Origin: Haplomitrium mnioides
Lineage: Eukaryota > Marchantiophyta > Haplomitriopsida > Calobryales
Direction: 5' to 3'
NCBI GenBank assembly: GCA_049999725.1
Contig: JBNGIS010016179.1
Span: 1 to 35,287 of the forward strand
DNA: 35,287 nt
Below are positions 1-10,240 of this stretch, in pieces. The position numbers were made by a program, and so were the translations under genes. Within the stretch, counting starts at the first letter, position 1; each line of letters starts with the position of its first letter. The notes beneath the pieces were generated by a model that saw only the letters and a list, made by a program, of their open reading frames with translations, was not told the DNA's origin and ran no database searches.

Positions 1-161
1 CTTCAACTTCGAACTTTACAACTTCCGCATAGTAATCGTTTCGCCCTTTCGAACTTTCGAGCTTTCGGTTCGACTTCCACACCGAAATCACAACAAATCA
101 CCAATTCGCCAATCACGAACCCGTCGATCTCCTCGGAAAAGAACCTTCCTAACCGGTGCTC

Positions 162-285
162 CCCACTTCGGATTTCCACTCGGAACCACTTAAACCGGGG
201 TATCCCACTTCGGATCCCCACTCGGAACCACTTAAACCGGGGTGTCCCACTTCGGATCCCCACACGGACACTTAACTAAATCCCC
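162..285. repeat. 42-bp tandem repeat in LTR C
   Basis: A 42-base unit beginning CCCACTTCGGAT starts at 162, 204 and 246. The first two copies are nearly identical. The third decays after about 20 bases. The unit holds the CCACTT/AAGTGG half-sites found as an inverted repeat elsewhere in these LTRs. Confidence 0.8.
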
Positions 286-389
286 CGTAACCAGGGTACC
301 CCACAACGTAAAGCAAATCGGAACCCCCTTAACTGGGGCTCCCCACATCGCAACGTAAAGCCCCGAAGCCTTCTTCGGACTCACGGACT

Positions 390-482
390 CACCTTCACGG
401 ACCACGGACCACGGACCACGGACTCCAATTTCCGCTCACTTCCACGGGTTCCACTTCCGCTCACTTCCACGGAACACGAACC
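390..482. repeat. Short tandem repeats (7-bp CACGGAC, then about 24 bp)
   Basis: Several head-to-tail copies of a 7-base unit CACGGAC/CACGGAC run from about 397 to 421. They are followed by two copies of a unit ending TTCCGCTCACTTCCACGG, of about 24 bases. The stretch is low-complexity LTR sequence with no coding potential. Confidence 0.7.
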
Positions 483-1476
483 ATGCTTCCGATTTCTTCT
501 CATCCCTTTTAAACTTTCAATTTCATCCGATTACAATTATTCCCACAGCAGAAATTCGTCGTCGGTCACTTCCTTCCTGATCCGATTGATTCCCACTTTA
601 TTTACTTCCTTTCCACACATCTCCGCATCGGCCTATCGCGCACGACCATTCTTCACTTTGATTCGTAAAGATCTTCAATAATTTCGAATCCTTCATTCAG
701 ATCAGGTCGCCCTTCATTCTTCATGGTTCGAAATCAGATCCCAGCGCAGCATTCGATTATGTCCATTGCTTCCGTCGCTGGCCTGATTGATTTCTACCTC
801 GCAGCAGTCCTTCAATTCGATCCCTCGCAGAAACACTCTTCACATTACCTCAATAAAACACTTCGACGATGAATTCCAGCCCGAAGAATCTTCATTCCAT
901 TTTCCTTTCCCAACACAGCGAGTCTTCATTCGATTGCTTCACCAATACGTAGAACTCCTCTATTCTGCTCAATCAATAGCTCAACCACGACATGCTCTCA
1001 TTCTTGTTCTCGGTAAGGAACAGATCCTCCATAGAAAGATTCCCCTTCCGATCGCCTCTTTCCTTCGAAATCAGATCCTCAAATTTTTCCGAACCATCCG
1101 GTCGAACTTTCGTCTCTCGAATTCGTACCATTTTCGAACTTTCAATCTCTGGCCAAATTCGAACTTTCACCCCGTCCGATTCGAACTTTCACACTTACTT
1201 CCCTTCAGTCCGGATAGTCTATTTATCATCCTTTCGCCATTCCGTTGTTACTCCCCTTAGTCACTCGTAGAAAAGTTCGATGTAAGAACAATAACTCCCA
1301 TAAATCCATTTCGAACTTTCTCAGATTCTCCGCAAGACCAGTTCGAACTTTCAAGATCATCCTTTCCTTCAGTCCGAATCGTCTACATATCACCATTTCA
1401 GCCGCTTAATCCTTTCCCGCTTCGGATCCAGTTTAACCAGTCCTCCCCACTTAGGAAGGCTAATCGGAACCAACTT

Positions 1477-1493
1477 AAGTGGGCTCCCCACTT
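1477..1493. repeat. Palindromic LTR motif AAGTGGG-CTC-CCCACTT
   Basis: Perfect 7-base inverted repeat around a 3-base centre. The same 17-base motif, reverse-complemented, is at 8070-8086, and an imperfect form is at 34905-34921, so it is conserved between LTR families in this window. Confidence 0.75.
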
Positions 1494-2298
1494 AGGAAGG
1501 TTTAATTCCGCTACATTCTTCGGATCGGACTCCTCGCGGACAACGGACTCTTCAGATTCTTCTTCGGATTCTTCAGATTCTCCGCGATCGAATCCCTCTC
1601 TTCAATCTTTCTTATTCATTTCCACACGCAGATACCATAGCCAAGTCATCGCCCCTTCATCGCAGATTTCATCTTTGCACAGATATCTCCTTCCATTCAT
1701 ATTCGAAATTCTTCTTCCACTGACAAGACAGGATCTTCTTCTCCATCGCAGGAGCTTTCAGCGCAGTCTGCAACCTTCACTTTGTAGCATCCTTTTCGAG
1801 CACACCACGTGATCGCAACCTTCCTCTTCATTCGTATACAAATCCCATCATTCTTCACATTTCTTCCTCACAGAGAAAATCTCTCCTTCCTACCAATCAA
1901 TCTCGTCAATCCGACATATCACAGAGGAGCCTTCTTACAAATCGATCCTCCCCATTTCTTCCTCGCGAACTCCACATTAATTCTTCACATAGATTTTCTT
2001 CACACCAATTCCTCAAACACCACAGTCGATCCCTCCTTCGCGGATCACAGCTTCTTCCTGGGTGGTCGCAGCAGAGACCTGCCCTCTATCCCATAAGTTT
2101 TCTCTCATGACTCAGAAGTCCTATATAAACAATTTGCACTTACTTACATTCGAGAGGCATCCCCACAGGGTATAAGGCCACCACTTATACTCTACCATAA
2201 CAGCAGGGCAACTTGTCCTCCAATGCACTTCACTGGCTCCTGGGCAAGCTGTCCATCAACACACATGTAGCTTGATAGGGTCTAACTAGCCCTCAACA

Positions 2299-2523
2299 AC
2301 TAAATTAGTTTTACAACTTTTTCTTTTCCACCACTAAAAAGAACATTACTTCTTCATCATTTAGCCCTCTCTCCTTTGCCAATGATATCAAAACTATTCC
2401 TCTATTCCTTACATCTTACAATTCTACACTCATTAATCCAAAACTTAAAGCTTTACCATTTCCTTCTTACTCCACTGCTCAGAAGAGACCTCCTCTGAGT
2501 TGTTTCTGACTTTTTGTCAGGAA
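2299..2523. other. AT-rich spacer without a recognisable gene
   Basis: This stretch lies between the LTR C boundary and the first recognisable codons of gene F. I found no match to unit 2 at the expected position, so it may be a rearranged or unrelated insertion. No coding sequence is evident on either strand. Confidence 0.4.
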
Positions 2524-3403
2524 CTATGCTCCCACACCTTTGTCGGACTCTAATACAAATTTTTCTCGCAAAGATTTTATTTCTTCGCAAGTTTCACAAA
2601 CAACAAATCTTTTGCATTTTGGAATTTTTACATTTGGAAAATAAGTTCTCCAATGTTTTGTAAAACCTAAGAAACTAAGAATACAATGGGGATCTTTCTC
2701 TTTCAAATAAGTTGTGTAGTAGTCATAAACTTCCCATTTTGTAGAATTATCAAGCAAGTTATAAACTTCGTGAGTGGACATTCTCTCATAATGTCATTGG
2801 AAAAAATTGTCCATCCACTCACGTACAAAAACTCCTTTAGCAGATAGTTCTCTTTTTCCAAAAATGCCTCTAGGATCTGTGTTTTAGAGATTTTGACTCC
2901 TTTGGATTCTACTATTCCCTATTGCTAATATTAATTTGAAGGCTTTGCTACAGACAAAGCAACTACTAGGCAGAGTAAACCGATTGTCAACATCAGAGTC
3001 TTTTCTTGGTATTCCCTACTGTAGTGTGATATCTCGATTCTTCATGCTTTGTTGAAAGTACATTTCTCTCATAGTTTTCAAAAAAACTATCTTGCACAAC
3101 GATAAGCAATTATTTTGACAACAAGAAATTTTTTTCAATTTAGAAATTGACATTGGATTGAACTTTTTCTTCACAAAGCTCTCATCATGATGGACTTTCC
3201 GCAAAGAATTTTCACGTAAGGTGTTTACCCATTTAGGTTTCAGCCCAAACAAAGAATTCTTATATTATGTTGGACGATTTAGTCCATAGACAAATCCAAT
3301 AATAAGAGAGAATTTATCTTGAAGATCTTGATCATCATCGTAAACATTGTTTGTTCCGTCACAAAATATTTTCGAGAGATGAGGTTCTTCTTGGAGATTG
3401 GGA
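2524..3403 (-). pseudogene. Gene F, unit 1, C-terminal part: transposase-like protein of unknown function
   Basis: The minus strand holds successive fragments of one protein in shifting frames. The best preserved is 2524-2781, with motifs such as FPNVKIPKCKRF and CETCEEIKSLREK (two Cys, basic, then a helical stretch). Upstream of it are FKLIL- and RGIFG-containing pieces and the segment 3016-3252 (starting MFGLKPKWVNTLRENSLRKV). The pattern (a conserved CxxAF-like element, an R-G-x-x-G element, then W-x-x-x-F-P-x-V-x-I-P and a CxxC) recalls a large uncharacterised eukaryotic family often annotated with DUF7869 and suspected to be transposases. That assignment is from memory of the pattern. 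Most of this segment is about as far from a functional gene as its unit 2 counterpart (about 18480-19170). The gene is cut at 3404-3408 by an LTR retrotransposon, and its 5' part resumes at 11214. Confidence 0.55.
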
Positions 3404-3408
3404 GCACT
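3404..3408. repeat. Left target-site duplication GCACT
   Basis: GCACT precedes TGTCAGC (LTR start) here and follows GAGCGACA (LTR end) at 11209-11213. The uninterrupted paralogous site in unit 2 (about 19164-19180) reads GATTGGGA-GAACT-GGACC, confirming one ancestral copy of the 5-mer. Confidence 0.9.
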
Positions 3409-3822
3409 TGTCAGCTAGTGTTTTGGAGCATTCAAGCAGAATTCACGGAATCAGAAGCATCAGCAACCCAAATGCTCCTTAGCAAGTGTGAAGTCCTTGC
3501 AGGAACAACTGATTACCTCAAATAGCTGATAGGAGCAGGGTGCATAAGTCCTGGGAGGGAGACATGATCATGGCGGAGGAGAGGAGGAAGGAGAGCAGGG
3601 ATCGCCAGCTAGGGGAGGGGCCCCATTTTCAAATTCAAATCAGGCCAGCGGGAATCCGTGGTCCTAAGGAGGATGCGTGAATGGGACTAGGGAGGAGGAG
3701 TAAAGTAGCCACCCATGGCGAGGTGATCGCAGGAGGAAGACGAAGGGACTAACAACAAGAAAGCCCGAAGGCACTCCGAAGAAAGGCAGATCGCGGGTGT
3801 CCTGCAGCGGCCACAAATCGGG
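3409..3822 (+). mobile_element. 5' LTR remnant (first about 414 bp)
   Basis: Co-linear with 5595-6009 and 7380-7795. Similarity stops at GCCACAAATCGGGA. The full LTRs continue AGCAAGTATC, whereas this copy continues GTATGTGAGAG into gag. The short GGGA/AGTAT overlap at the junction fits a deletion by microhomology or illegitimate recombination. Confidence 0.85.
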
Positions 3823-5576
3823 AGTATGTGAGAGAAGAGGTGGAGTATATCTTGGAGGAGACCCCAGACACAGTGTATCAAATCCAAGGGGGGCTTCGGA
3901 CAATTTTGAGCAAGCCTACAGGAGGGAACGCAGGGCCTATTAATTAGTGGGCTGCTGCTCGGCCACCTAGGACTACAATCATGATATGTTGGAATTGTGG
4001 CTAGCCCGGTCACATTTCATCGAGTTGTTTGGAGCCGCGAAGGAGAAATTATGGCCAACCGCCTTCCCTATGCTCCCAATGCAAAACAGAGGGGCATGTG
4101 GCCATGAATTGCCCGACCAGAAGGCCTGATGCTACTCTTGGACCAAGTGCGAATCCTCCTCCCCCCTCAGCTGTCAACATAATTACTTTAGAAATGTAGG
4201 AGGCAGCGGAATTGCCGAGCTGGGAGACGCCAACTTCCGAAGAGTGTTTCCGGGTAGTCACCAAGGCAGTGACCAAGGCCACAAAGAAAAGCCACAGGAA
4301 GGCGGAGAGAAGTGCTGGGAAGGAAGTGGCTCGAGCGACCTCACCTCGGAATGATCCTGATTATCGGCGAGATCATCCGAAATGGTTCTACCCAGAGCAG
4401 CAGGACCAAGTGAGGAAGAAGTTGGAGGCTTTGGAGGCCCTGGAACAAGCGCAGGTAGAAGAGGAGACCCTCAAGGAAATCCAGAAGCAGCAAGGAGGGA
4501 CCTAGGAGATACCGAACACGGTTGCAGCTGCGGGAGAGGTGACAAAGGCCACCCCCTACAACATTCAAGCGGACATAAAAAACTATCCTGTCACAGCCAC
4601 CGTGGGCCCACTCATCAAAGATAGCCCATTGTATCGGAGACAACTTCGTGAATTGCTGATGGGTGCGAAGAGGAGGAAGAGGCTACCCAAAGTGGGAGCT
4701 CCAGCAGATCTGCAACTGGTCTGTTAGGACAAGGGGGCCCCTAAGATCGACATCCAGATCGCAGGTTGCACCTTGTCTTTAGTGCCCGTAGATGGAGGGG
4801 TAGGAGTCAACATTATGGTAGAGGAGACAACGCACAAGCTGGGATTCACGAAATTCCAGCCTACAGCCAAGATAATGAGGCTGGCGGATGGGTCACAAGT
4901 AAAGTTGTTGGGCTCTCTTCTCCAAATCCCAACCCTCATAAGGGGGAAAGAGTTCAGGCTGAATTATCTGGTAATGCGACCCGCCCGAGCTTCTCCTTAC
5001 TCAGTGTTGATAGGAAGGCCGTGGCTGTATGAGGCCAAGGTAATGCACAACTGGGGGAATTCTACACTGGTTTTCGACCCCAACAGAACGACAGTGCATT
5101 ATGAGCATGTTCCTCATCTGGGGGAAGCGCAGTCACAGGCAGAGTACGAGAGTGTGTGGTCCGAGGAAGAAGAGGACTCGGAGTACCACTATTGGGTACA
5201 AGTGCTGAGTGAAGCAACAGAGGGGGATCTGTTGGAGGAGGGTGTGAAGTCTATCCACCAAAGTAAATTCTTAGCTTACGACAAACCAGAGCACCAGTTG
5301 AAATCCGCGGTAGATGGGGCCAAGGGTGGGAACACCAAGGGCCACCTCGACAAATGGAAGGGGTACGAGGATCAAAGGACAAAGAGGGCCCAACTGGGAC
5401 CCCCTCAAGGGTGTCCAGCAACCGCAGGTAAGTTGTTTGTGTGTGTGCGAGTGTGTGTTTTGTTGGGGGGGGTGTTTCGTGGGGTTGTTTTGCAAGAGTT
5501 ACAGAGTCGGTCCAGCAACCAGCAGCAGAGGCACCATAAAATTGAGGGAGGGAGGTGTGTTCGCGGGGACGCGTCA
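3823..5576 (+). pseudogene. gag (C-terminal part) plus aspartic protease, decayed
   Basis: One reading frame, broken by stops, runs from the LTR junction almost to the polypurine tract. It encodes a Gag end with two CCHC zinc knuckles: CWNCG-x-PGH-x4-C at about 3990-4035 (stop at the Q position) and CSQCKTEGHVAMNC at about 4070-4110. A basic/acidic coiled stretch full of E, K and Q follows (4212-4505), then a retropepsin-like domain with LVPVDGGVGVNIM at about 4773-4815 and VLIGRPWLYEAKVMHNWGN at about 5005-5060. The active-site triplet reads DGG, a variant seen in plant Ty3 elements, rather than DSG/DTG. An acidic tail (SEEEEDSEYHYWVQ) and a GT-rich tract follow; no RT begins. All five internal stops are TAG, best explained as former CAG. 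It is not translatable as it stands. Confidence 0.8.
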
Positions 5577-5578
5577 CA

Positions 5579-5594
5579 CTTGAAGGGGGAGTTA
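5579..5594 (+). promoter_or_regulatory. Polypurine tract
   Basis: TTGAAGGGGGAGTTA-type tract immediately before the LTR start TGTCAACC. It serves as the plus-strand primer for reverse transcription. The 18 bases CACACTTGAAGGGGGAGT that contain it recur inside the LTR itself at 10692-10709. Confidence 0.85.
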
Positions 5595-6931
5595 TGTCAA
5601 CCGGTGCTTTGGAGCATTCAAGCAGAATTCACGGAATCAGAAGCATCAGCGATCCAAATGCTCCTTACCAAGTGTGAAGTCCTCGTAGGAACAGCTGATT
5701 ACCTCAAACAGCTGATAGGAGCAGGGTGCATGAGTCCTGGGAGGGAGACATGATCATGGCGGAGGAGAGGAGGAAGGAGAGCAGGGATCGCCAGCCAGAG
5801 GAGGGGCCCTATTTTCAAATTCAAATCAAGCCAGTGAGAATCCGTGGGACTAAGGAGGATGCGGGAATGGGACCAAGGGAGGAGGAGTAGAGCAGCCACC
5901 CATGGCGAGGCGATCGCAAGAGGAAGCCGAAGGGATCAACAACAAGGAAGCTCGAAGGCACTCCGAAGAAAGGCAGATCACAGGTGTCCTGCAGCGGCCA
6001 CAAATCGGGAAGCAAGTATCAGGAGCCGACAGGAGGAGATGAGATCGTCAGGAGGGTGAGCAAGGCCAGGGAAGAGGGACGCCTCGATCTCGCAAGCAAG
6101 AGCGAGCCCCGCAGAGGCCGATCAAACTATCCATCCGAGTTGGTAAGTCCTGACAGAAGAGTGGAGTCCCCGAAAGGTCCCGCGAGATTCCACGGAAACA
6201 TAGCGTCTCCAGAGCCTTCGCGGGATTCCACGGACGACGTGGCAGCACCAGGAGGTCCGCAGGGCTGAGGAAAGACGCCGCCCTAAGTGGGGAGCCCAGT
6301 TAACTTGGTTCTGATGCGTCTTCCGGCTAGGGGAGCCCGGTTAAGAGGGATCCGTGAGGAACCCAACTGGGGAGCAAGGAAAGGGGCCCGAAACAGAGAC
6401 TTATCGCGGGCCAGGCCGAAGGAAATTGGGAGAGTGCCGGAAGGGAGATCTATCGGAGATCCGAGAGGAGGAAGAGCGCAGAATCCGAAGGGGCGACCTA
6501 GCGTAGATTCGCCAAAGAGGAAACACAGAGGAGAGCCGAAAAGGGGATTGATCCCTGATTTGACCGAACTAAAGCGAGTGAAGGCGAAAAGGCGACTTGT
6601 CGGCAAACTGGTTCGAAAGACGCGCATCAGTGGCGAAGCTTTGACCCAGCGCAGACCGTCCAACGGGAAGAAGGCTGAGCCAGAAGGGTGATATGGCGCC
6701 TATCCGATGGGGGGAAACAAAGGGCATGGCGAAATCACGATATGTCGGCGAATCGGCGAGCGAGATGAGAGCAGCCGGAAAACAAAGCTAACACCGATGC
6801 GACCAACGGAGGAGGTACCGGCGCCGAAAGGGTGACACTTTGCCGCTTGGGCATCCAGAAAGGTAAAAGTTCGATGGGGTGTGGCAGAAAGTTCGAAAGG
6901 GCGAATGGTCCGAAAGGGCCTAGTAGTTCTT
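5595..6931 (+). mobile_element. 3' LTR, contig-end copy (truncated by gap)
   Basis: First 1337 bases of the 3' LTR, starting TGTCAACCGG and interrupted by the N gap. Equivalent to 7380-8717 after the gap. The open frames on both strands here (for example 6287-6691 plus, 6283-6663 minus) overlap each other and resemble no known family. They look like consequences of the high GC and purine bias. Confidence 0.8.
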
Positions 6932-6941
6932 NNNNNNNNNN
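6932..6941. other. Assembly gap (10 N)
   Basis: Ten N bases join two contigs. The flanks are the two copies of the 1.77-kb duplication, so the true distance may be negative (an overlap) rather than an unknown positive gap. Confidence 0.99.
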
Positions 6942-7362
6942 GGTCCGAGGAAGAAGAGGACTCGGAGTACCACTATTGGGTACAAGTGTTGAGTGAAGCA
7001 AAAGAGGGGGATCTGTTGGAGGAGGGTGTGAAGTCTATCCACCAAAGTAAATTCTTAGCTTACGACAAACCAGAGCACCAGTTGAAATCCGCGGTAGATG
7101 GGGCCAAGGGTGGGAACACCACGGGGCACCTCGACAAATGGAAGAGGTACGAGGATCAAAGGAAAAACGAGGGCCCAACTGGGACCCCCTCAAGGGTGTC
7201 CAGCAACCGCAGGTAAGTTGTTTGTGTGTGTGCGAGTGTGTGTTTTGTTGGGGGGGTGTTTCGTGGGGTTGTTTTGCAAGAGTTACAGAGTCGGTCCAGC
7301 AACCAGTAGCAGAGGCACCATAACATTGAGGGAGAAGAGGTGTGTTCGCGGGGACGCGTCAC
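6942..7362 (+). pseudogene. Duplicated protease-tail fragment
   Basis: Second copy of the acidic tail (SEEEEDSEYHYWVQ onward) and the GT-rich stretch that precede the polypurine tract. No start codon or protease active site is present; it is a fragment created by the duplication at the gap. The frame shifts relative to 5158 onward near 7165, where a GGACAAAGAGGG stretch is altered. Confidence 0.8.
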
Positions 7363-7363
7363 A

Positions 7364-7379
7364 CTTGAAGGGGGAGTTA
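7364..7379 (+). promoter_or_regulatory. Polypurine tract, second copy
   Basis: TTGAAGGGGGAGTTA followed by TGTCAGCC; same role and context as the tract at 5579-5594. Confidence 0.85.
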
Positions 7380-8069
7380 TGTCAGCCGGTGCTTTGGAGC
7401 ATTCAAGCAGAATTCACGGAATCAGAAGCATCAGCGATCCAAATGCTCCTTAGCAAGTGTGAAGTCCTCGTAGGAACAGCTGATTACCTCAAACAGCTGA
7501 TAGGAGCAGGGTGCATGAGTCCTGGGAGGGAGACATGATCATGGCGGAGGAGAGGAGGAAGGAGAGCAGGGATCGCCAGCCAGGGGAGGGGCCCCATTTT
7601 CAAATTCAAATCAGGCCAGCGGGAATCCGTGGGTCTAAGGAGGATGTGAGAATGGGACCAAATTAGGAGGAGTAGAGCAGCCACCCATGGCGAGGCGATC
7701 GCAGGAGGAAGACGAAGGGATCAACAACAAGGAAGCTCAAAGGCACTTGGAAGAAAGGCAAATCGCGGGTGTCTTGGAGCGGCCACAAATCGGGAAGCAA
7801 GTATCAGGAGCCGACAGGAGGAGATGAGATCGTCACGAGGGCGAGCAAGGCCAGGGAAGAGGGATGCCTCGATCCCGCAAGCAAGAGCGAGCCCCGCAGA
7901 GGCCGATCGAACTATCCATCCGAGTCGGTAAGTCCTGACAGAAGAGTGGAGTCCCCGAAAGGTCCCGCGAGATTCCACAGAAACGTGGCGTCTCCAGAGG
8001 CTTCGCGGGATTCCACGGACGACGTGGCAGCACCAAGAGGTCCGTAGGGCTGCGGAAAGGCGCCACCCT

Positions 8070-8086
8070 AAGTGGGGAGCCCACTT
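8070..8086. repeat. Palindromic LTR motif AAGTGGG-GAG-CCCACTT
   Basis: Perfect 7-base inverted repeat around GAG. The contig-end copy near 6285-6301 has one mismatch (CCCAGTT). The motif is conserved with LTR C (1477-1493) and, imperfectly, with 34905-34921. Confidence 0.75.
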
Positions 8087-8929
8087 AACTTGGTTCCGAT
8101 GCGTCTTCCGACGTGGGGAGCCCGGTTAAGAGGGATCCGTGAGGAACCCAACAGGAGAGCAAGGAAAGGGGCCCGAAACAAAGACTTATCTCGGGCTTGG
8201 CCGAAGGAAATCGGGAGAGTGCCGGAAGGGAGATCTATCGGAGATCCGAGAGGAGGAAGAGCGCAGAAGCCGAAGGGGCGACCTAGCGCAGATTTGCCAA
8301 AGAGGAAACACAAAGGAGAGCCAAAAGGGGGATTGATCCCAGATCTGACCAAACTAGGGCGAGTGAAGGCGAAAAGGCGACTTGTCGGCAAACCGGTTCG
8401 AACAACGCGCATCAGTGGCGAAGCTGTGACCCAGCGCAGACCGTCCAATGGGAAGAAGGCTGAGCCAGAAGGGCGATATGGCGCCTATCCGGTGGGGGGA
8501 AACGAAAGGCACGACGAAATCACGATATGTCGGCGAATCGGCGAGCGATATGAGAGCGGCCAAAAAACAAAGCTAATGCCGGTGCGACCGACGGAGGAGG
8601 TACCGGCGCAGAAAGGGTGACACTTTGCCGCTTCACCATCCAGAAAGGTAAAAGTTCGATGGGGTGCAACAGAAAGTTCGAAAGGGGCGAACGGTCCGAA
8701 AGGGCCTAGTAGTTCTTATAGTGAGCTTTTCGAAGTGTTAACGAAGCTAACCTCAGGCGCGAGCAGTTCTTACTTCGAAGGTACGTTGAAACGGCAACAT
8801 CGACACCGTTCTTATTCGGCGAGCAGGGGAAGTCCGTGGCGGTTCAACGGATGACGTGGCGAATGCGTGGAGTCCGCGGGAGGCTTCAGAAACGTGGCAC
8901 CCTAAGGAGCCAGGAGGTGTTTCCGAAGG

Positions 8930-9300
8930 TCAAACTTCGGAAGAAGGGTCCGCGTGACGGTCTGCCTACCCCTTTGTGAGGTGGCGTCGGACGGCGCCCT
9001 TCGGATGACGTGGTGTCTTGGGAAGCGCGCAGGGTTCCGTGGGTCAACATCGGAAGGAGATCCGCGTGACGGTCCGCCTACCACTTTGCGGGGCGGCGTC
9101 GGATGACGGCCTTCGGAGGACGTGGCAACGCCAAGGACCCTAAGGCATTTCACGGGACACACAGTGCTTGGAGAGGAGTTCACTTGACCTCGGGCAGCGT
9201 GCGAGTTAACTACAGAAGGAGAGGTCAGCGCGACGGTCGGCCAGCCCCTCTGCAGGGCGGCGTTGGACGTCGGTGCAGTGGACGACGTGGCGCAAGGAGG
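8930..9300 (+). repeat. Subrepeats in U3 (3 copies)
   Basis: Three copies of a GC-rich block, GCGTGACGGTC-x-GCC-x-ACC, then a TTTGCGGGGCGGCGTCGGA-type box, then GACGTGGC. They start at about 8952, 9064 and 9229. The minus-strand LTR has equivalent blocks at about 33920-34140. Variable U3 subrepeats often act as promoter or enhancer modules in LTR elements; that role is inferred here. Confidence 0.75.
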
Positions 9301-9752
9301 AGAGAGAAGCATCTACGAGGGGATCTAAGGAGATTCTTTGGAGCTGGTTCCGTAGGGCACTTTGGAAGTCGGCTCCAAAGGCCTTTTCAGACCTGGTTCT
9401 GCGAGAATCTATAGAATCTCTCCCCGCAAGATTCTTTGTGGCTCTTCTTCCAAGTTACCGTTGTCCTCGTATTTTCTTCGAGCAACTACTGGACACGCGG
9501 CGCTTCTTCCCATCCCGTGGTAACGGGATTACCTAACAGTGAAGCCACGTATCGTCGTCCCCTATTTCGAGCCAACGGCAATAACGACTATTCATCGGAT
9601 CGGGCGTCGGAGGGCAGCGCGCGAGGGGAGTATATATCGTTTGTCTTCAAAATTCTTCGGGTTGATGCACAGGCAATCTGAGGGCGTGAGGCGATTGCAT
9701 GCGAAGGGGAATCGCAACGAAGAGCGGCTGGGATTTGAATTCACTAACAAGA

Positions 9753-10240
9753 CAACGTGAAGCAAGGGTACTAGCTCCAAGTGGCCATGGGGATTTAGAG
9801 GAGGATTGGGAGGAGACCCAGGTGACCTCATCCTTGCCAGTGGACTAGAGCGGAGGGTTACTAATACGGTGTCTCGATTGTATTCTAGTGAGACTCGACT
9901 TTGGGAGAGGCCACCATGGGAGGACTTAGGGTCTTCTCTGCATTCTCTGTGTAGAAGCATCACGACTTGAGGACAAGGAAACCGCAATGAGGGGCGGATG
10001 GAGTAGGAATTCAGTTAGGATCAACGTGAAGCAGGGGTACTAGCTCCAGGAGGCTAGGGGGATTTAGAGGAGGACTGGGGGGAGACCTAGGTGACCTCAT
10101 CCTTGCCGGTGGACCAAAGCGGAGGGTTACTGATACGTAGATTCGAAGGGATTCCGGCCAGTTATGACTTCGGGAGAGGACGCCAAGTGAGGAGCTTGGG
10201 GTTGTCTCTGTCGTTCCTTGTGTGTGAGCATCAGCCCAGA
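9753..10240 (+). repeat. 269-bp tandem duplication inside the LTR
   Basis: CAACGTGAAGCA begins at 9753 and again at 10022. Both copies continue with GTACTAGCTCC, a GAGGTGACCTCATCCTTGCC-like box and CGGAGGGTTACT, then decay. The related LTR at 31915-35287 has the same two-copy arrangement with a 316-bp period, while LTR B has one copy. Confidence 0.85.

Larger units (their letters stand above)
1..2298 (-). mobile_element. LTR C: window-truncated LTR-like sequence
   Basis: This pyrimidine-rich stretch reads, on the minus strand, as a sequence of the same style as the long LTRs elsewhere in the window. It shares repeated GAAAGTTCGAA boxes and a module around 1462-1497 that also occurs about 690 bases into the 3' LTR of the plus-strand element. 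On the minus strand it would start TGTTGAGGGC at 2298, a plausible LTR start. The start differs from TGTCAGCC of the other LTRs, so it is a separate family or subfamily. The far end lies outside the window, so no target-site duplication can be tested. Open reading frames inside it (for example 787-1260 and 1809-2096, plus) resemble nothing and look accidental. The orientation is inferred from the shared module. A plus-orientation reading, with a TATATAAA at about 2119 and a CA end at 2298, cannot be excluded. Confidence 0.55.
5158..6931. repeat. Contig-end copy 1 of a near-identical 1.77-kb duplication
   Basis: Matches 6942-8717 from first to last base, differing by scattered substitutions and tiny indels (roughly 3-4% by eye in the first 440 bases). 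Copy 1 ends at the last base before the gap, and copy 2 begins at the first base after it. That is the geometry of two overlapping contig ends. It covers the protease tail, the polypurine tract and the start of the LTR. Confidence 0.9.
6942..8717. repeat. Contig-start copy 2 of the 1.77-kb duplication
   Basis: Begins inside the protease tail at GGTCCGAGGAAGAAG and is co-linear with 5158-6931 up to CCTAGTAGTTCTT. The sequence then continues uniquely into the rest of the LTR. Confidence 0.9.

Noticed and set aside
787-2096. Open frames in LTR C (787-1260, 992-1270, 1809-2096)
   Set aside because: Composition is that of pyrimidine-rich LTR DNA, they overlap one another, and no domain or homologue is recognisable.
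3930-4730. Reassigned genetic code (TAG read as Gln), as in some ciliates and ulvophyte algae
   Set aside because: The same window also has TAA and TGA stops, TGG-to-stop changes, frameshifts and a lost splice acceptor in gene E. Decay of C to T explains all of them without a new code.
5430-5480. GT-rich tract before the polypurine tract as a Z-DNA or telomere-like element
   Set aside because: Short, impure and duplicated only because of the gap; ordinary low-complexity sequence upstream of a PPT.
6287-8620. Arg/Lys-rich open frames in the LTR (6287-6691, 8072-8620 plus) as a coding gene
   Set aside because: Equally long frames exist on the opposite strand, the corresponding region of LTR A is not open in the same frame, and the two are the same sequence duplicated at the gap.
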